Of a stretch of 64,000 nt of DNA, positions 34,256 to 42,286 are shown piece after piece. The first letter of the stretch is position 1. Every line of letters begins with the position of its first letter. The translations under genes and the position numbers were made by a program. The notes beneath the pieces are model-generated. The model was not told the DNA's origin. It saw nothing but the letters and a program-made list of their open reading frames with translations, and ran no database searches. Source of the DNA: JAAXHB01 sp965214945 (GTDB taxonomy: Bacteria; Actinomycetota; Acidimicrobiia; Acidimicrobiales; Aldehydirespiratoraceae); NCBI GenBank assembly GCA_965214945.1, contig OZ244029.1, positions 2,914,001 to 2,978,000 on the forward strand, read 5' to 3'.

Positions 34256-35947
34256 TCACTTTGACGGGAACTCGGGGCCGGGGCCGTATTCCACCCCCGG
34301 CCCGCGTTGCTGTTTCGACGTCTTGACTAGCAGCCGCCGCTCGCGGAGGTCACGCAAAAGTGTGCTGGCCCGATAGACGTCGATGTCTAAGAGGTCTCGG
34401 ACGGTGCGGTTGTTGACGCGGTCGTAGTCCCGGACGTGGGCGACCACTTTGCGTTCGGCACCATCGATGTTTGGCCGATGGTATGCGACTGCGCCGCCGA
34501 GCGCTTGCAGAGCCCGGGCCCGCAGCCGGTAGGTGGGCTTGCGCCGAGTTCTCGACTCCAAGGTGGGCTCGAGGACGCCGGGTGCGGCAGCGGCCAGCCG
34601 TTTCAGCACTGCCCCGGCTTCCTGCGGCTGCTTCTGGATGATCGGCGCCAAGTTGGCCTCGGTGATCGTTCGTACGGTCAGCAGCGTGAAGATCACCAGC
34701 AGGGTGTCGACGTCTTCGCGCTCGCGCACATCGAGCTGAGCTACAAACCGGGCCAGCTGCGTATTGGGAGCCCCGCCTGTGAAGACGACTCGGGTGGTGT
34801 CGTCGGTTTGAGAGATCGACGGCGCGTCGCGGCCCGACCGGATCAGCTCTCGATAGATCCGGTCGATTCCCCGTCCGGTTTCTTCAGCAATTCGCAGCTT
34901 TCTAGCGGCGTGGAACAAGCAGGGGTTTCTAGGTTTGGAAGGGTGGGTGAGGATGTTTTGCTCGGTGATGCCAAGGACAAGGCGCCCGGGGGATTCCACC
35001 ACGAAAGCGGTCGGCGAGTGTTCTACGCTCACATGCCCGTAGAACCTCAGCTCGCGGTGCAGTAAGGCGTTGATGACCGCCTCGCGTACGGCTTCCCGAG
35101 GGAAGTCGGCCAGCTCGATCTGGCTGCCGTCGGGCAGGTTGAGCGGCTTGGTGTGCCGCCGGGCCCAGACGAGATCGACGAGCTGGTCGGAAACCGTGAC
35201 CAGCGGGCCGGACAGCCGTTCAACGGCCGTTGCCTCTCCGCCGGGGGTGGGGCGGTGCTGGTAGACCACCCACGGATTCCCATCGCCAGGGGCGCAGAAC
35301 AGCGCCTCTCCAGCTCGGAGCAGCCGGTCTTGTCCGTCGACCACGCCCAGGCTTCTCAGCAACTCGGCATTGCCGAGATCGGCTAAAGGCCGGAGTTCGT
35401 CGTCGGCCCTACTCAGGCGGCCCCGGGCGGCGTCGAGAGCTTTCGGATCGACGTCGCTGATCGACATGTCAGACGGCTCGGCCGACCAGTCCACACCGCG
35501 GCGTTCCTCGCTTCGGATGATCTGTTCCCTAGATGTCATGGGTCGGCAGGATCGGCCTACGCGGTGCCGCATGCGGCCCTGGCTGTCAGCGTGAGGCTCC
35601 ACCCCGGACGGCACGGTGATCGCCACCAGCCTTGTCAGTTCGTGCCACTGTTCCGTAGCCTCGACAAGAAGCGGAGGCTGGCTTGAGTTGTAGATGCGCT
35701 CCTTGACGTCGAGCGGGTCGAGTTCGGTGCCGACAATGGCCTCGGGTCCGGCGACATCGTCAACTACGCCCACCACGATCGTGCCTCCGTTGGCGTTGGC
35801 GAAACAGCACGCAGCGCGGGCTAGCATTTTCATGGTTTCTTTGAGTTTGCGGGCGTCCTGCTTGAAGTCCAGCGTCTCCGATTCCAGCTCAGACGGCTTC
35901 GCTCCTGCGGTGATGCGCTCCAGTGCAGCTTGGAACTCGTTGTTCAT
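34256..35947 (-). CDS. AlbA_2-domain (Schlafen-type) DNA-binding/ATPase regulator
   Basis: A 563-residue protein of the COG2865 type. The AlbA_2 domain occupies residues ~15-130 (SETLDFKQ at 23-30, NANGGTIVVGV at 51-61). It is followed near residue 295 by a GHKL-like segment, REAVREAVINALLHRELR, then HAARKLRIAEETGRGIDRI. The last ~150 residues look like winged-helix repeats (NRTVRDLLDIDVYRASTLLRDLRERRLL). Such proteins are thought to be transcriptional regulators, often in mobile or defence regions. The start is fixed by CTGGAG, five bases before the ATG. Its 5' region, including the first six codons, is tandemly duplicated and contains a palindrome likely to be its own operator. Confidence 0.8.
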   Translation of the reverse strand: MNNEFQAALERITAGAKPSELESETLDFKQDARKLKETMKMLARAACCFANANGGTIVVGVVDDVAGPEAIVGTELDPLDVKERIYNSSQPPLLVEATEQWHELTRLVAITVPSGVEPHADSQGRMRHRVGRSCRPMTSREQIIRSEERRGVDWSAEPSDMSISDVDPKALDAARGRLSRADDELRPLADLGNAELLRSLGVVDGQDRLLRAGEALFCAPGDGNPWVVYQHRPTPGGEATAVERLSGPLVTVSDQLVDLVWARRHTKPLNLPDGSQIELADFPREAVREAVINALLHRELRFYGHVSVEHSPTAFVVESPGRLVLGITEQNILTHPSKPRNPCLFHAARKLRIAEETGRGIDRIYRELIRSGRDAPSISQTDDTTRVVFTGGAPNTQLARFVAQLDVREREDVDTLLVIFTLLTVRTITEANLAPIIQKQPQEAGAVLKRLAAAAPGVLEPTLESRTRRKPTYRLRARALQALGGAVAYHRPNIDGAERKVVAHVRDYDRVNNRTVRDLLDIDVYRASTLLRDLRERRLLVKTSKQQRGPGVEYGPGPEFPSK

Positions 35948-35968
35948 AGTTTCTCCAGAGTTTTAGTG

Positions 35969-35985
35969 ACCCTGTTTTACAGGGT
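35969..35985. promoter_or_regulatory. Predicted operator dyad, copy 1
   Basis: Inverted repeat ACCCTG-TTTTA-CAGGGT, 22 bases upstream of the AlbA_2 start codon. On the minus strand it lies between a TAAAAT-like box and the ribosome site, where a repressor would block transcription. Confidence 0.6.
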
Positions 35986-36128
35986 ATTTTAAATTATCGT
36001 GAAACTATGGACCGGATTCGGGTTGGGCAGGTCAGCTGGTGTGCTCGGTGCGTTCGTGTGGTCGTGTGTTTCGGGTGAGGTCGTGGCGCTTGGAACTCGT
36101 TGTTCATAGTTTCTCCAGAGTTTTAGTG

Positions 36129-36145
36129 ACCCTGTTTTACAGGGT
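36129..36145. promoter_or_regulatory. Predicted operator dyad, copy 2
   Basis: Same inverted repeat as at 35969, exactly 160 bases further along in the second tandem unit. Confidence 0.55.
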
Positions 36146-36287
36146 ATTTTAAATTATCGTGAAACTATGGACCGGATTCGGGTTGGGCAGGTCAGCTGGT
36201 GTGCTCGGTGCGTTCGTGTGGTCGTGTGTTTCGGGTGAGGTCGTGGCGCTTGGAGTTCATTGTTTGTAGTTTTTTGGAGTTTTGGTT

Positions 36288-36304
36288 AACCTGTTTTACA
36301 GGGT
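36288..36304. promoter_or_regulatory. Predicted operator dyad, copy 3 (one mismatch)
   Basis: AACCTG-TTTTA-CAGGGT. One arm base has changed, but the dyad is otherwise kept while the surrounding copy has decayed. This suggests selection on the site, possibly as a control element for the divergent mgsABC operon, whose first gene starts 151 bases away. Confidence 0.5.
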
Positions 36305-36454
36305 GTTTGAAACTCTGCCAAAACTCGGAGGCTGATACGGTGGGGTCGGCGGCGGTGGGCTCTCTGAAGCGCGTCCCGGTGCGGTCGTCGGGCAGCTACA
36401 ATTCGGGCCCGGCAATCGCTGATGCCACGTCTTGAGGAGCTTGAGGAGGACGCC

Positions 36455-37354
36455 ATGTGCGGCATCGTGGGCTTGTTTCTCAAGACCGACGCCCACAGGC
36501 ACGAGCTGGGGCGGCTCACGGCCGTGATGCTGCACGAGATGCGCGACCGCGGGCCCGACAGCGCCGGTTTCGCCGCCTACGACACCGCCGACCCCGGGCG
36601 CACCCGCATCACGGTGCTGGCCGAGGGGCAGCGGCTCGACTGGGGGCCGACCGGCGCCGCTTTGCAAGACGTGCTCGAGGCCGAGGTGACAGTGCGCGCC
36701 ATCCACGATCACGCCGTGTTCACCACAGCGGGCGACGGACGCGTTGCCCGTCAGTGGCTCATCGACAACACGGTCGGCGTTTCCGTGCTGAGCTACGGCA
36801 CGCAGATCGAGCTTTACAAATCGGTCGGCGACCCGGATCTAGTGGCCAGCCGATACGACCTGACCTCTCGCTCCGGCACGCACGCCATAGCCCACACACG
36901 CATGGCCACCGAGTCGGCCGTCACCACTAACGGCTCGCACCCCTTCGTCACAGGTGCCGACACGTGCCTGGTGCACAACGGGTCGCTATCCAACCACAAC
37001 CAGCTGCGGCGCTGGCTGGAACACCGCGGCGAGTCGTTCCAGACCGAGAACGACTCCGAGGTGGCAGCCGGGTATCTGGCCTGGAAGCTGCGGTCGGGCG
37101 CCACAATCGCCGAGGCGCTACAAGACGCGCTAGCAGACCTCGACGGCTTCTACACGTTCGCTGTCGGCGTGGCCGACGGGTTCGCCATTCTGCGCGACCC
37201 CATCGCCTGCAAGCCGGCCGTGGTGGCCGAGACCGACGACTGGGTGGCCATGTCGTCGGAGTGGAGGGCCATCGCCCAGCTGCCGGGCACCGCTCACGCC
37301 GAAGTTTGGGAACCCGAGCCGGGCCGGGTCTACTCTTGGAGCCTGGCCGCTTGA
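36455..37354 (+). CDS. mgsA: N-methylglutamate synthase subunit A / GlxB-like class II glutamine amidotransferase
   Basis: A 299-residue Ntn-type amidotransferase. The start is the ATG at 36455, eleven codons inside the open frame, because it follows GAGGAGGA and gives Met-Cys-Gly, with the catalytic Cys2 exposed after Met removal. HTRMATESAV, NGSLSNHNQLR and ENDSEVAAGYL are the family's substrate-binding segments. It matches GlxB/MgsA, which delivers the amine (methylamine from gamma-glutamylmethylamide in the N-methylglutamate pathway) to the synthase. It heads a three-gene operon. Confidence 0.8.
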   Translation: MCGIVGLFLKTDAHRHELGRLTAVMLHEMRDRGPDSAGFAAYDTADPGRTRITVLAEGQRLDWGPTGAALQDVLEAEVTVRAIHDHAVFTTAGDGRVARQWLIDNTVGVSVLSYGTQIELYKSVGDPDLVASRYDLTSRSGTHAIAHTRMATESAVTTNGSHPFVTGADTCLVHNGSLSNHNQLRRWLEHRGESFQTENDSEVAAGYLAWKLRSGATIAEALQDALADLDGFYTFAVGVADGFAILRDPIACKPAVVAETDDWVAMSSEWRAIAQLPGTAHAEVWEPEPGRVYSWSLAA

Positions 37355-37365
37355 GTGAGACTGCC

Positions 37366-37401
37366 CGCACGACGGCCCCCGAACGCACGACAGCCCCCGA
37401 A
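37366..37401 (+). repeat. Tandem 18-base duplication after mgsA
   Basis: CGCACGACGGCCCCCGAA at 37366-37383 is followed directly by a copy with one change at 37384-37401. Nearby, GGCCGC-TTGAG at the mgsA stop (about 37346) recurs as GGCCGC-GTGAG at the mgsB start (about 37435). The whole 85-base gap thus looks built from duplicated pieces. Confidence 0.85.
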
Positions 37402-37439
37402 CGGTCGCGGCGCCCTGTGCACGTTCGAGGTCTGGCCGC

Positions 37440-38225
37440 GTGAGGCAGCCCGCCGACTCCACAGCTGATGCTCCAGCTGCGAGCCGGAGGGGATCGGCCC
37501 TAGGGCCGATCCGCACCTTCGACTTGTCCGTCACGCCGTTGAGAGAACTCAACCAGGCTTTGCACGACGCGGCGGATGGTGCCAGCTTCAAGGTGGTCAA
37601 CCCCCGCGGCGCTCACGCTGTGGCCTGCGGCATAACCGCTGCGCTCACAGTTCACGTGGACGGATCCGTCGGCTACTACTGTTCCGGCATGCATCAGTGG
37701 GGGGAAGTGCTCGTGTCGGGCAACGCGGGCACCGGACTGGCCGAAAACATTATGTCGGGCGTCGTGCGCATCACCGGAAACGCCACCATGTCGGCCGGGG
37801 CGACCGGCTGCGGTGGCCTCGTCGTGATCGAGGGCAACGCCGGAGCGCGCTGCGGCATCTCCATGAAGGGCGTCGACATCGTGGTGGGCGGCTCGGTGGG
37901 ACACATGAGCGCGTTTATGGCCCAAGCCGGGAATCTGGTGGTGTGCGGCGATGCGGCCGCCGACTTGGGCGACTCGATCTACGAGGCGCGCCTGTTTGTT
38001 CAGGGCGACGTGGAATCTCTGGGATCCGACTGCGTCGAGAAGGAAATGCGCCCCGAGCATCACGCTGAGCTCGCCCGGCTGCTGGCAGCGGCCGGCCTCG
38101 ACGACACAGGTGCCGCGCCCGGCGATTTCCGCCGTTACGGGTCGGCCCGCCGGCTCTACAATTTCACGCCCGACGACATCGACGCCGAAGTGGCCGCGGC
38201 GGCGCGGGCGCCGGTTGTCGCATGA
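37440..38225 (+). CDS. mgsB: N-methylglutamate synthase subunit B / GlxC-like glutamate synthase alpha-domain
   Basis: A 261-residue protein equal to the GXGXG beta-helix domain at the C terminus of GltB, standing alone. The repeated Gly pattern is seen in GNAGTGLAENIMSG, GNATMSAGATGCGG, GNAGARCGISMKG and GGSVGHMSAFMAQAG. MgsB/GlxC is the second subunit of N-methylglutamate synthase. The GTG start leaves about 25 unconserved residues before the conserved RTFDLSVTPLRELNQALH. Its stop overlaps the mgsC start (ATGA). Confidence 0.82.
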   Translation: MRQPADSTADAPAASRRGSALGPIRTFDLSVTPLRELNQALHDAADGASFKVVNPRGAHAVACGITAALTVHVDGSVGYYCSGMHQWGEVLVSGNAGTGLAENIMSGVVRITGNATMSAGATGCGGLVVIEGNAGARCGISMKGVDIVVGGSVGHMSAFMAQAGNLVVCGDAAADLGDSIYEARLFVQGDVESLGSDCVEKEMRPEHHAELARLLAAAGLDDTGAAPGDFRRYGSARRLYNFTPDDIDAEVAAAARAPVVA

Positions 38226-39637
38226 CGCCGTCGGCTGCACCCCGGTCTTTACCCCGCTCGGGACGCCCTCGCGACCGCGGGCCCCGCCCCGGCCACGGCG
38301 CAGGCGCAGTTGACGCGAGCTGGCACTGGCGCGAGTCGTACACATTTGACCGCAGCGTGATTGCCGAGATCCGACGCGCAGCCAACACCGGCATCTACCG
38401 CATCAGAGGCTGGGGCGCCAAACGGCGGCTGCCCACGTTGGACGACCTGGTGTTCCTGGGCGCGTCAATGTCGCGCTACCCCTTGGAGGGCTACCGGGAG
38501 TCGTGCGCCACCGACGTGGTGATCGGCGAAGAAACGGCCGAACGCCCGGTGCGGCTCGCCATCCCCGTCACCATTGCCGGCATGAGCTTCGGCTCGCTCT
38601 CCGCTGAGGCCAAGGAGGCGCTGGGTCGTGGCGCCTCGGCCGCGGGCACGTCGACCACCAGCGGAGACGGCGGTATGACCGAGGAGGAGCGTCGGCACTC
38701 CAGCGTGCTCGTCTATCAGTATCTGCCGTCGCGCTACGGCATGAACCCGGATCATCTGCGCGCCGCGGACGCTATTGAGGTTGTGGTGGGCCAGGGCGCC
38801 AAACCGGGCGGCGGCGGGATGCTGCTAGGCCAGAAGATCACCGAGCGAGTGGCGGAGATGCGCACCCTGCCCACCGGCATCGATCAGAGGTCGGCGTGCC
38901 GCCATCCCGACTGGACTGGCCCCGACGACCTGGAGATCAAGATCGGCGAGCTGCGCGAGATCGTAGACCACCGCGTGCCGGTGTACGTGAAGGTGGGCGC
39001 GGCCCGGCCCTACTACGACACGGCGCTGGCGGTGAAGGCAGGTGCCGACGCGGTGGTGGTGGACGGCATGCAAGGCGGAACCGCCGCCACCCAGGACGTG
39101 TTCATCGAGCATGTCGGCATCCCGACCATTGCGGCCATCGGAGAGTCTGTGCGGGCGCTGAGCGAGCTAGGTGTGCACCGCGGCAGGGTGAAGCTGATCG
39201 CTGCGGGCGGCATCCGCTCCGGCGCCGACGTGGCCAAGGCGCTGGCACTGGGCGCCGACGCGGCCTCGATCGGCACCGCCGCGCTGATCGCATTGGGCGA
39301 CAACGACCCCGCCTACGATGAGGAGTACCGGGCTCTCGGCTCCGCGGCGGGCTACTGGGAGGACTTCCAGGACGGCACCGACCCGGCCGGGATCACCACG
39401 CAAAACCCTGAGCTCTCGGCCCGGCTCGATCCAGTGATCGCGGGCCGGCGACTGGCCAACTACCTGCAGGTGCTCACGCTGGAGACTCAGACGCTGGCCC
39501 GGGCCAACGGCAAGTCGCACGTGCTCAACCTCGAGCCCGAAGACTTGGCCGCGCTCACAGTGGAGGCCGCGGCCATGGCCAAGGTGCCCCTGGCCGGCAC
39601 CAGCTGGGTGCCCGGCGCCGACGCCCCGAGCCGGTGA
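38222..39637 (+). CDS. mgsC: N-methylglutamate synthase subunit C / GlxD-like FMN glutamate synthase domain
   Basis: This 471-residue protein corresponds to the FMN-binding synthase domain of GltB. Landmarks: AGMSFGSLSAEAKEALGRGA, NTGEGG-equivalent TSTTSGDGGM, GQGAKPGGGGMLLG, ADAVVVDGMQGGTAATQ, and IAAGGIRSGADVAKALALGADA. The early ~45 residues are Pro/Arg-rich and unconserved. MgsC reduces the imine formed from 2-oxoglutarate and methylamine to N-methylglutamate. With mgsA and mgsB it forms a compact operon. An alternative reading is a GlxBCD-type glutamate synthase-like complex of unknown role. Confidence 0.85.
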   Translation: MTPSAAPRSLPRSGRPRDRGPRPGHGAGAVDASWHWRESYTFDRSVIAEIRRAANTGIYRIRGWGAKRRLPTLDDLVFLGASMSRYPLEGYRESCATDVVIGEETAERPVRLAIPVTIAGMSFGSLSAEAKEALGRGASAAGTSTTSGDGGMTEEERRHSSVLVYQYLPSRYGMNPDHLRAADAIEVVVGQGAKPGGGGMLLGQKITERVAEMRTLPTGIDQRSACRHPDWTGPDDLEIKIGELREIVDHRVPVYVKVGAARPYYDTALAVKAGADAVVVDGMQGGTAATQDVFIEHVGIPTIAAIGESVRALSELGVHRGRVKLIAAGGIRSGADVAKALALGADAASIGTAALIALGDNDPAYDEEYRALGSAAGYWEDFQDGTDPAGITTQNPELSARLDPVIAGRRLANYLQVLTLETQTLARANGKSHVLNLEPEDLAALTVEAAAMAKVPLAGTSWVPGADAPSR

Positions 39638-39701
39638 GCGGCGTGACCGACCTGACCTGCGTGACCTGCGGACCGGTGGGCGACTTGGCAGGTGGTCAGG
39701 C

Positions 39702-42227
39702 ATGAGCAGCGCGAGCGGGTCAGGCCCTGTTGGGCGGCTGCTGCCGGACCGGGCGCAGGTCGTCGTGGTCGGTGGCGGGATCGTCGGATGTAGCGTTGCC
39801 TATCACCTCACCCTGCGCGGCGTCACCGACGTGATCGTCCTGGAGCAGGGCTCCCTCACATGCGGCACCACATGGCACGCCGCCGGGCTGGTGTCGCAGC
39901 TTAAGTCCACCCACAGCCTCACCAAACTGGCCACCTACTCGGCGCGCCTGTTCGAGGCGCTCGAAGGCGAGACCGGTCAGGCCACCGGCTATCGCGCGCC
40001 TGGCTCGGTGTCGGTGGCGGCCGACTCCGAGCGCTGGGAGGAGATCCGCCGAGGCGCGGCGATGGCCGCCACTGTCGGGGTGGAGACTCGTGTGATCGAC
40101 CGCGACGAGCTGCGACAGCGCTGGCCGCTGATTCGCACCGACGACCTGGTGGGCGCTCTCTACATTCCCGCGGACGGCCACACCTCGCCGGTGGACACCA
40201 CTATGGCGCTCGCGGCCGGGGCCCGCAGCCGCGGCGCCCGCGTCGTGGAGGACGTCGCCGTCACCGGGCTTCGCACACGCGACGGCGCCGTGTGCGGGGT
40301 CGACACCGAACTCGGCCCGATCGAGACCGAGACGGCGGTACTCGCCACAGGCATCTGGACTCGCCAGCTGGCGGCTACTGCGGGTGTCAACGTGCCGCTG
40401 CAGGCCTGCGAGCACTTTTACGTAGTCACCGAGTCACTCGGAATGGACGCCGACACCCCGATCCTGCGCGACCCGGGCAACTACTCCTATTTCAAGGAAG
40501 AGACCGGCAAGCTGATGGTCGGCTTTTTCGAGCCACAGGCCAAGGTCTGGAACCTCAGCGGCGTGCCGCGGGACTTCGCCTTCGGGACGCTGGATGAGGA
40601 CTGGGATCACATCGGCCCCATATTCGAGCGGGCCGCCCACCGCGTGCCCGTGCTGGACGAGTGCGGGATACAGCTCTTCTTCAACGGTCCCGAGGCCTTC
40701 ACGCCCGACGGCGTGTACTACCTGGGGGAGGCCCCCGAGACAGACGGCTGTTTCGTGGCCGCAGGCTTCAACTCGGTGGGCATCCAGTCAGCGGGCGGCG
40801 CAGGCTGGGCTTTGGCGGACTGGATCATCGATCGCCACCCACCGATGGACCTTGTCTCGGTGGACATCCGTCGGACGTTCGCCTTTCAGTCTGAGCCCGA
40901 CTACCTGCAAGAACGCATCTCGGAGAGCCTCGGGCTGCTCTACGCCATGCACTGGCCCCACCGGCAGTATGCGAGCGCCCGAAACCGCCGCATGTCGCCG
41001 TTGCACGACCGCCTGGCCGCAGCGGGCGCAGTGTTCGGAGAGACCGCCGGCTGGGAACGGCCCAACTGGTATGCGTTCGAGGGCCAGGCCAAGGAATACG
41101 AATACAGCTACGGCAAGCAGAACTGGCACCACAACACCGGAGCCGAGTGCCGGGCCGTGCGCCGGCGGGTAGGGCTGTTCGACCAGACGTCGTTCGTCAA
41201 GTTCACCGTGGACGGCCCCGACGCGCTCGCGGTGCTGAACCGGCTGAGCACCGCAGAGATCGACGTCGCGCCAGGCCGGGCCGTCTACACGCAGTGGTGC
41301 AACCGCAGAGGCGGGATCGAGGCTGACCTCACCGTCACTCGCCTCGGCCCTGAGGAGTTCTTCGTAGTGACCTCCGCGGCGTCGCAGACTCGAGACTGGG
41401 CAAGGCTGCGGCGGGCCTGCCGGGGCCGTGACACGCGCATCGCCGACGTCACCGAACACCAGGCGGTGCTCGGCCTCATGGGCCCGAGAGCCCCGGCGGT
41501 GTTGGCGGCGTTGACAGACTCCCCGCTCACCGAGGCCGGCTTCGGGTTCGGCGCGGCGAAGCGCATCCGGGTAGCGGGCATCGAGGTGCTGGCGTTGCGC
41601 ATGAGCTACGTGGGGGAGCTGGGCTGGGAGCTCTACGTGCCCAACGACCACGCAGTGGCGCTCTACGACGCGCTGACTGAAGCTGGCGAGGCGCACGGCC
41701 TGACGCCGGCCGGGTTCCACGCCATGAACTCGCTGCGGCTCGAGGCCGGCTACCGGCACTGGGGCCACGACATCACCGACGAGGACACCCCCGTCGAAGC
41801 CGGGCTCAGCTTCACCGTCGGCTGGGGCAAAGCCTGCGATTTCAACGGGCGGGCCGCGCTGGAGTCTCAGCGAGGCAAGCCCCTCGCGAAACGCCTCGTC
41901 CAATTCCGCGTCGAGCATCCCGAGCTGTTGTGTCACCACGACGAGCCGATCCTGCGCGATGGTGAGCTGGTGGGCCGTACCACGTCGGGAATGTGGAGCT
42001 ACACCGAAGACCGCTGCCTGGCGATGGGGTACCTGACTCGCTCACGCGGCGACGGGGCGACCGGCGGCAACGAAGCGACCGGTCTCGGGGTGACCGCCGA
42101 ATGGCTGGCCGCCGGCGGGTTCGAGATCGACATCGGAGGCGAGCTGACGCCCGCTACGGCGTCACTTCGTAGCTTCTACAAGCCTCGCACCCGGCCTCTG
42201 CCGCCGCCCGGCGTGACGCGGGCCTGA
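39702..42227 (+). CDS. FAD-dependent dimethylglycine/sarcosine dehydrogenase-like protein with GcvT domains (first)
   Basis: An 841-residue protein with the DMGDH/SARDH architecture. DAO-type FAD fold VVVGGGIVGCSVAYHL (20-35) leads to TTWHAAGL, whose H59 aligns with the histidine that binds FAD covalently. The oxidase domain runs to about residue 430. A GcvT-like folate-binding half follows (YDQTSFVKFTVDGPDAL region, then LRMSYVGELGWELYVP and LEAGYRHWGHDI). It removes an N-methyl group and passes it to tetrahydrofolate. The exact methylamine substrate is not readable. It is 65 bases downstream of mgsC and 60 bases before a paralogue. Confidence 0.88.
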   Translation: MSSASGSGPVGRLLPDRAQVVVVGGGIVGCSVAYHLTLRGVTDVIVLEQGSLTCGTTWHAAGLVSQLKSTHSLTKLATYSARLFEALEGETGQATGYRAPGSVSVAADSERWEEIRRGAAMAATVGVETRVIDRDELRQRWPLIRTDDLVGALYIPADGHTSPVDTTMALAAGARSRGARVVEDVAVTGLRTRDGAVCGVDTELGPIETETAVLATGIWTRQLAATAGVNVPLQACEHFYVVTESLGMDADTPILRDPGNYSYFKEETGKLMVGFFEPQAKVWNLSGVPRDFAFGTLDEDWDHIGPIFERAAHRVPVLDECGIQLFFNGPEAFTPDGVYYLGEAPETDGCFVAAGFNSVGIQSAGGAGWALADWIIDRHPPMDLVSVDIRRTFAFQSEPDYLQERISESLGLLYAMHWPHRQYASARNRRMSPLHDRLAAAGAVFGETAGWERPNWYAFEGQAKEYEYSYGKQNWHHNTGAECRAVRRRVGLFDQTSFVKFTVDGPDALAVLNRLSTAEIDVAPGRAVYTQWCNRRGGIEADLTVTRLGPEEFFVVTSAASQTRDWARLRRACRGRDTRIADVTEHQAVLGLMGPRAPAVLAALTDSPLTEAGFGFGAAKRIRVAGIEVLALRMSYVGELGWELYVPNDHAVALYDALTEAGEAHGLTPAGFHAMNSLRLEAGYRHWGHDITDEDTPVEAGLSFTVGWGKACDFNGRAALESQRGKPLAKRLVQFRVEHPELLCHHDEPILRDGELVGRTTSGMWSYTEDRCLAMGYLTRSRGDGATGGNEATGLGVTAEWLAAGGFEIDIGGELTPATASLRSFYKPRTRPLPPPGVTRA

Positions 42228-42286
42228 GCGCGTGGCACGCTGGCAACAGACAACGGGCCGAGACCGAGGGCAGGACGCAGAAAGCG

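Larger units (their letters stand above)
35928..36320 (-). repeat. Tandem array: two 160-base copies of the AlbA_2 gene start/promoter plus a third partial degenerate copy
   Basis: Copy 1 spans 35928-36087 and copy 2 spans 36088-36247 with no difference that I could find by eye. A third, diverged copy of about 70 bases starts at 36248 and has lost one base. Each contains the ribosome site, an ATG with the first six codons of the AlbA_2 gene, an AT-rich stretch and the dyad ACCCTG-TTTTA-CAGGGT. Only copy 1 leads into the full gene; the ATG in copy 2 opens a frame that stops within the unit. The array fills most of the 507-base gap between the AlbA_2 gene and mgsA. Confidence 0.95.
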
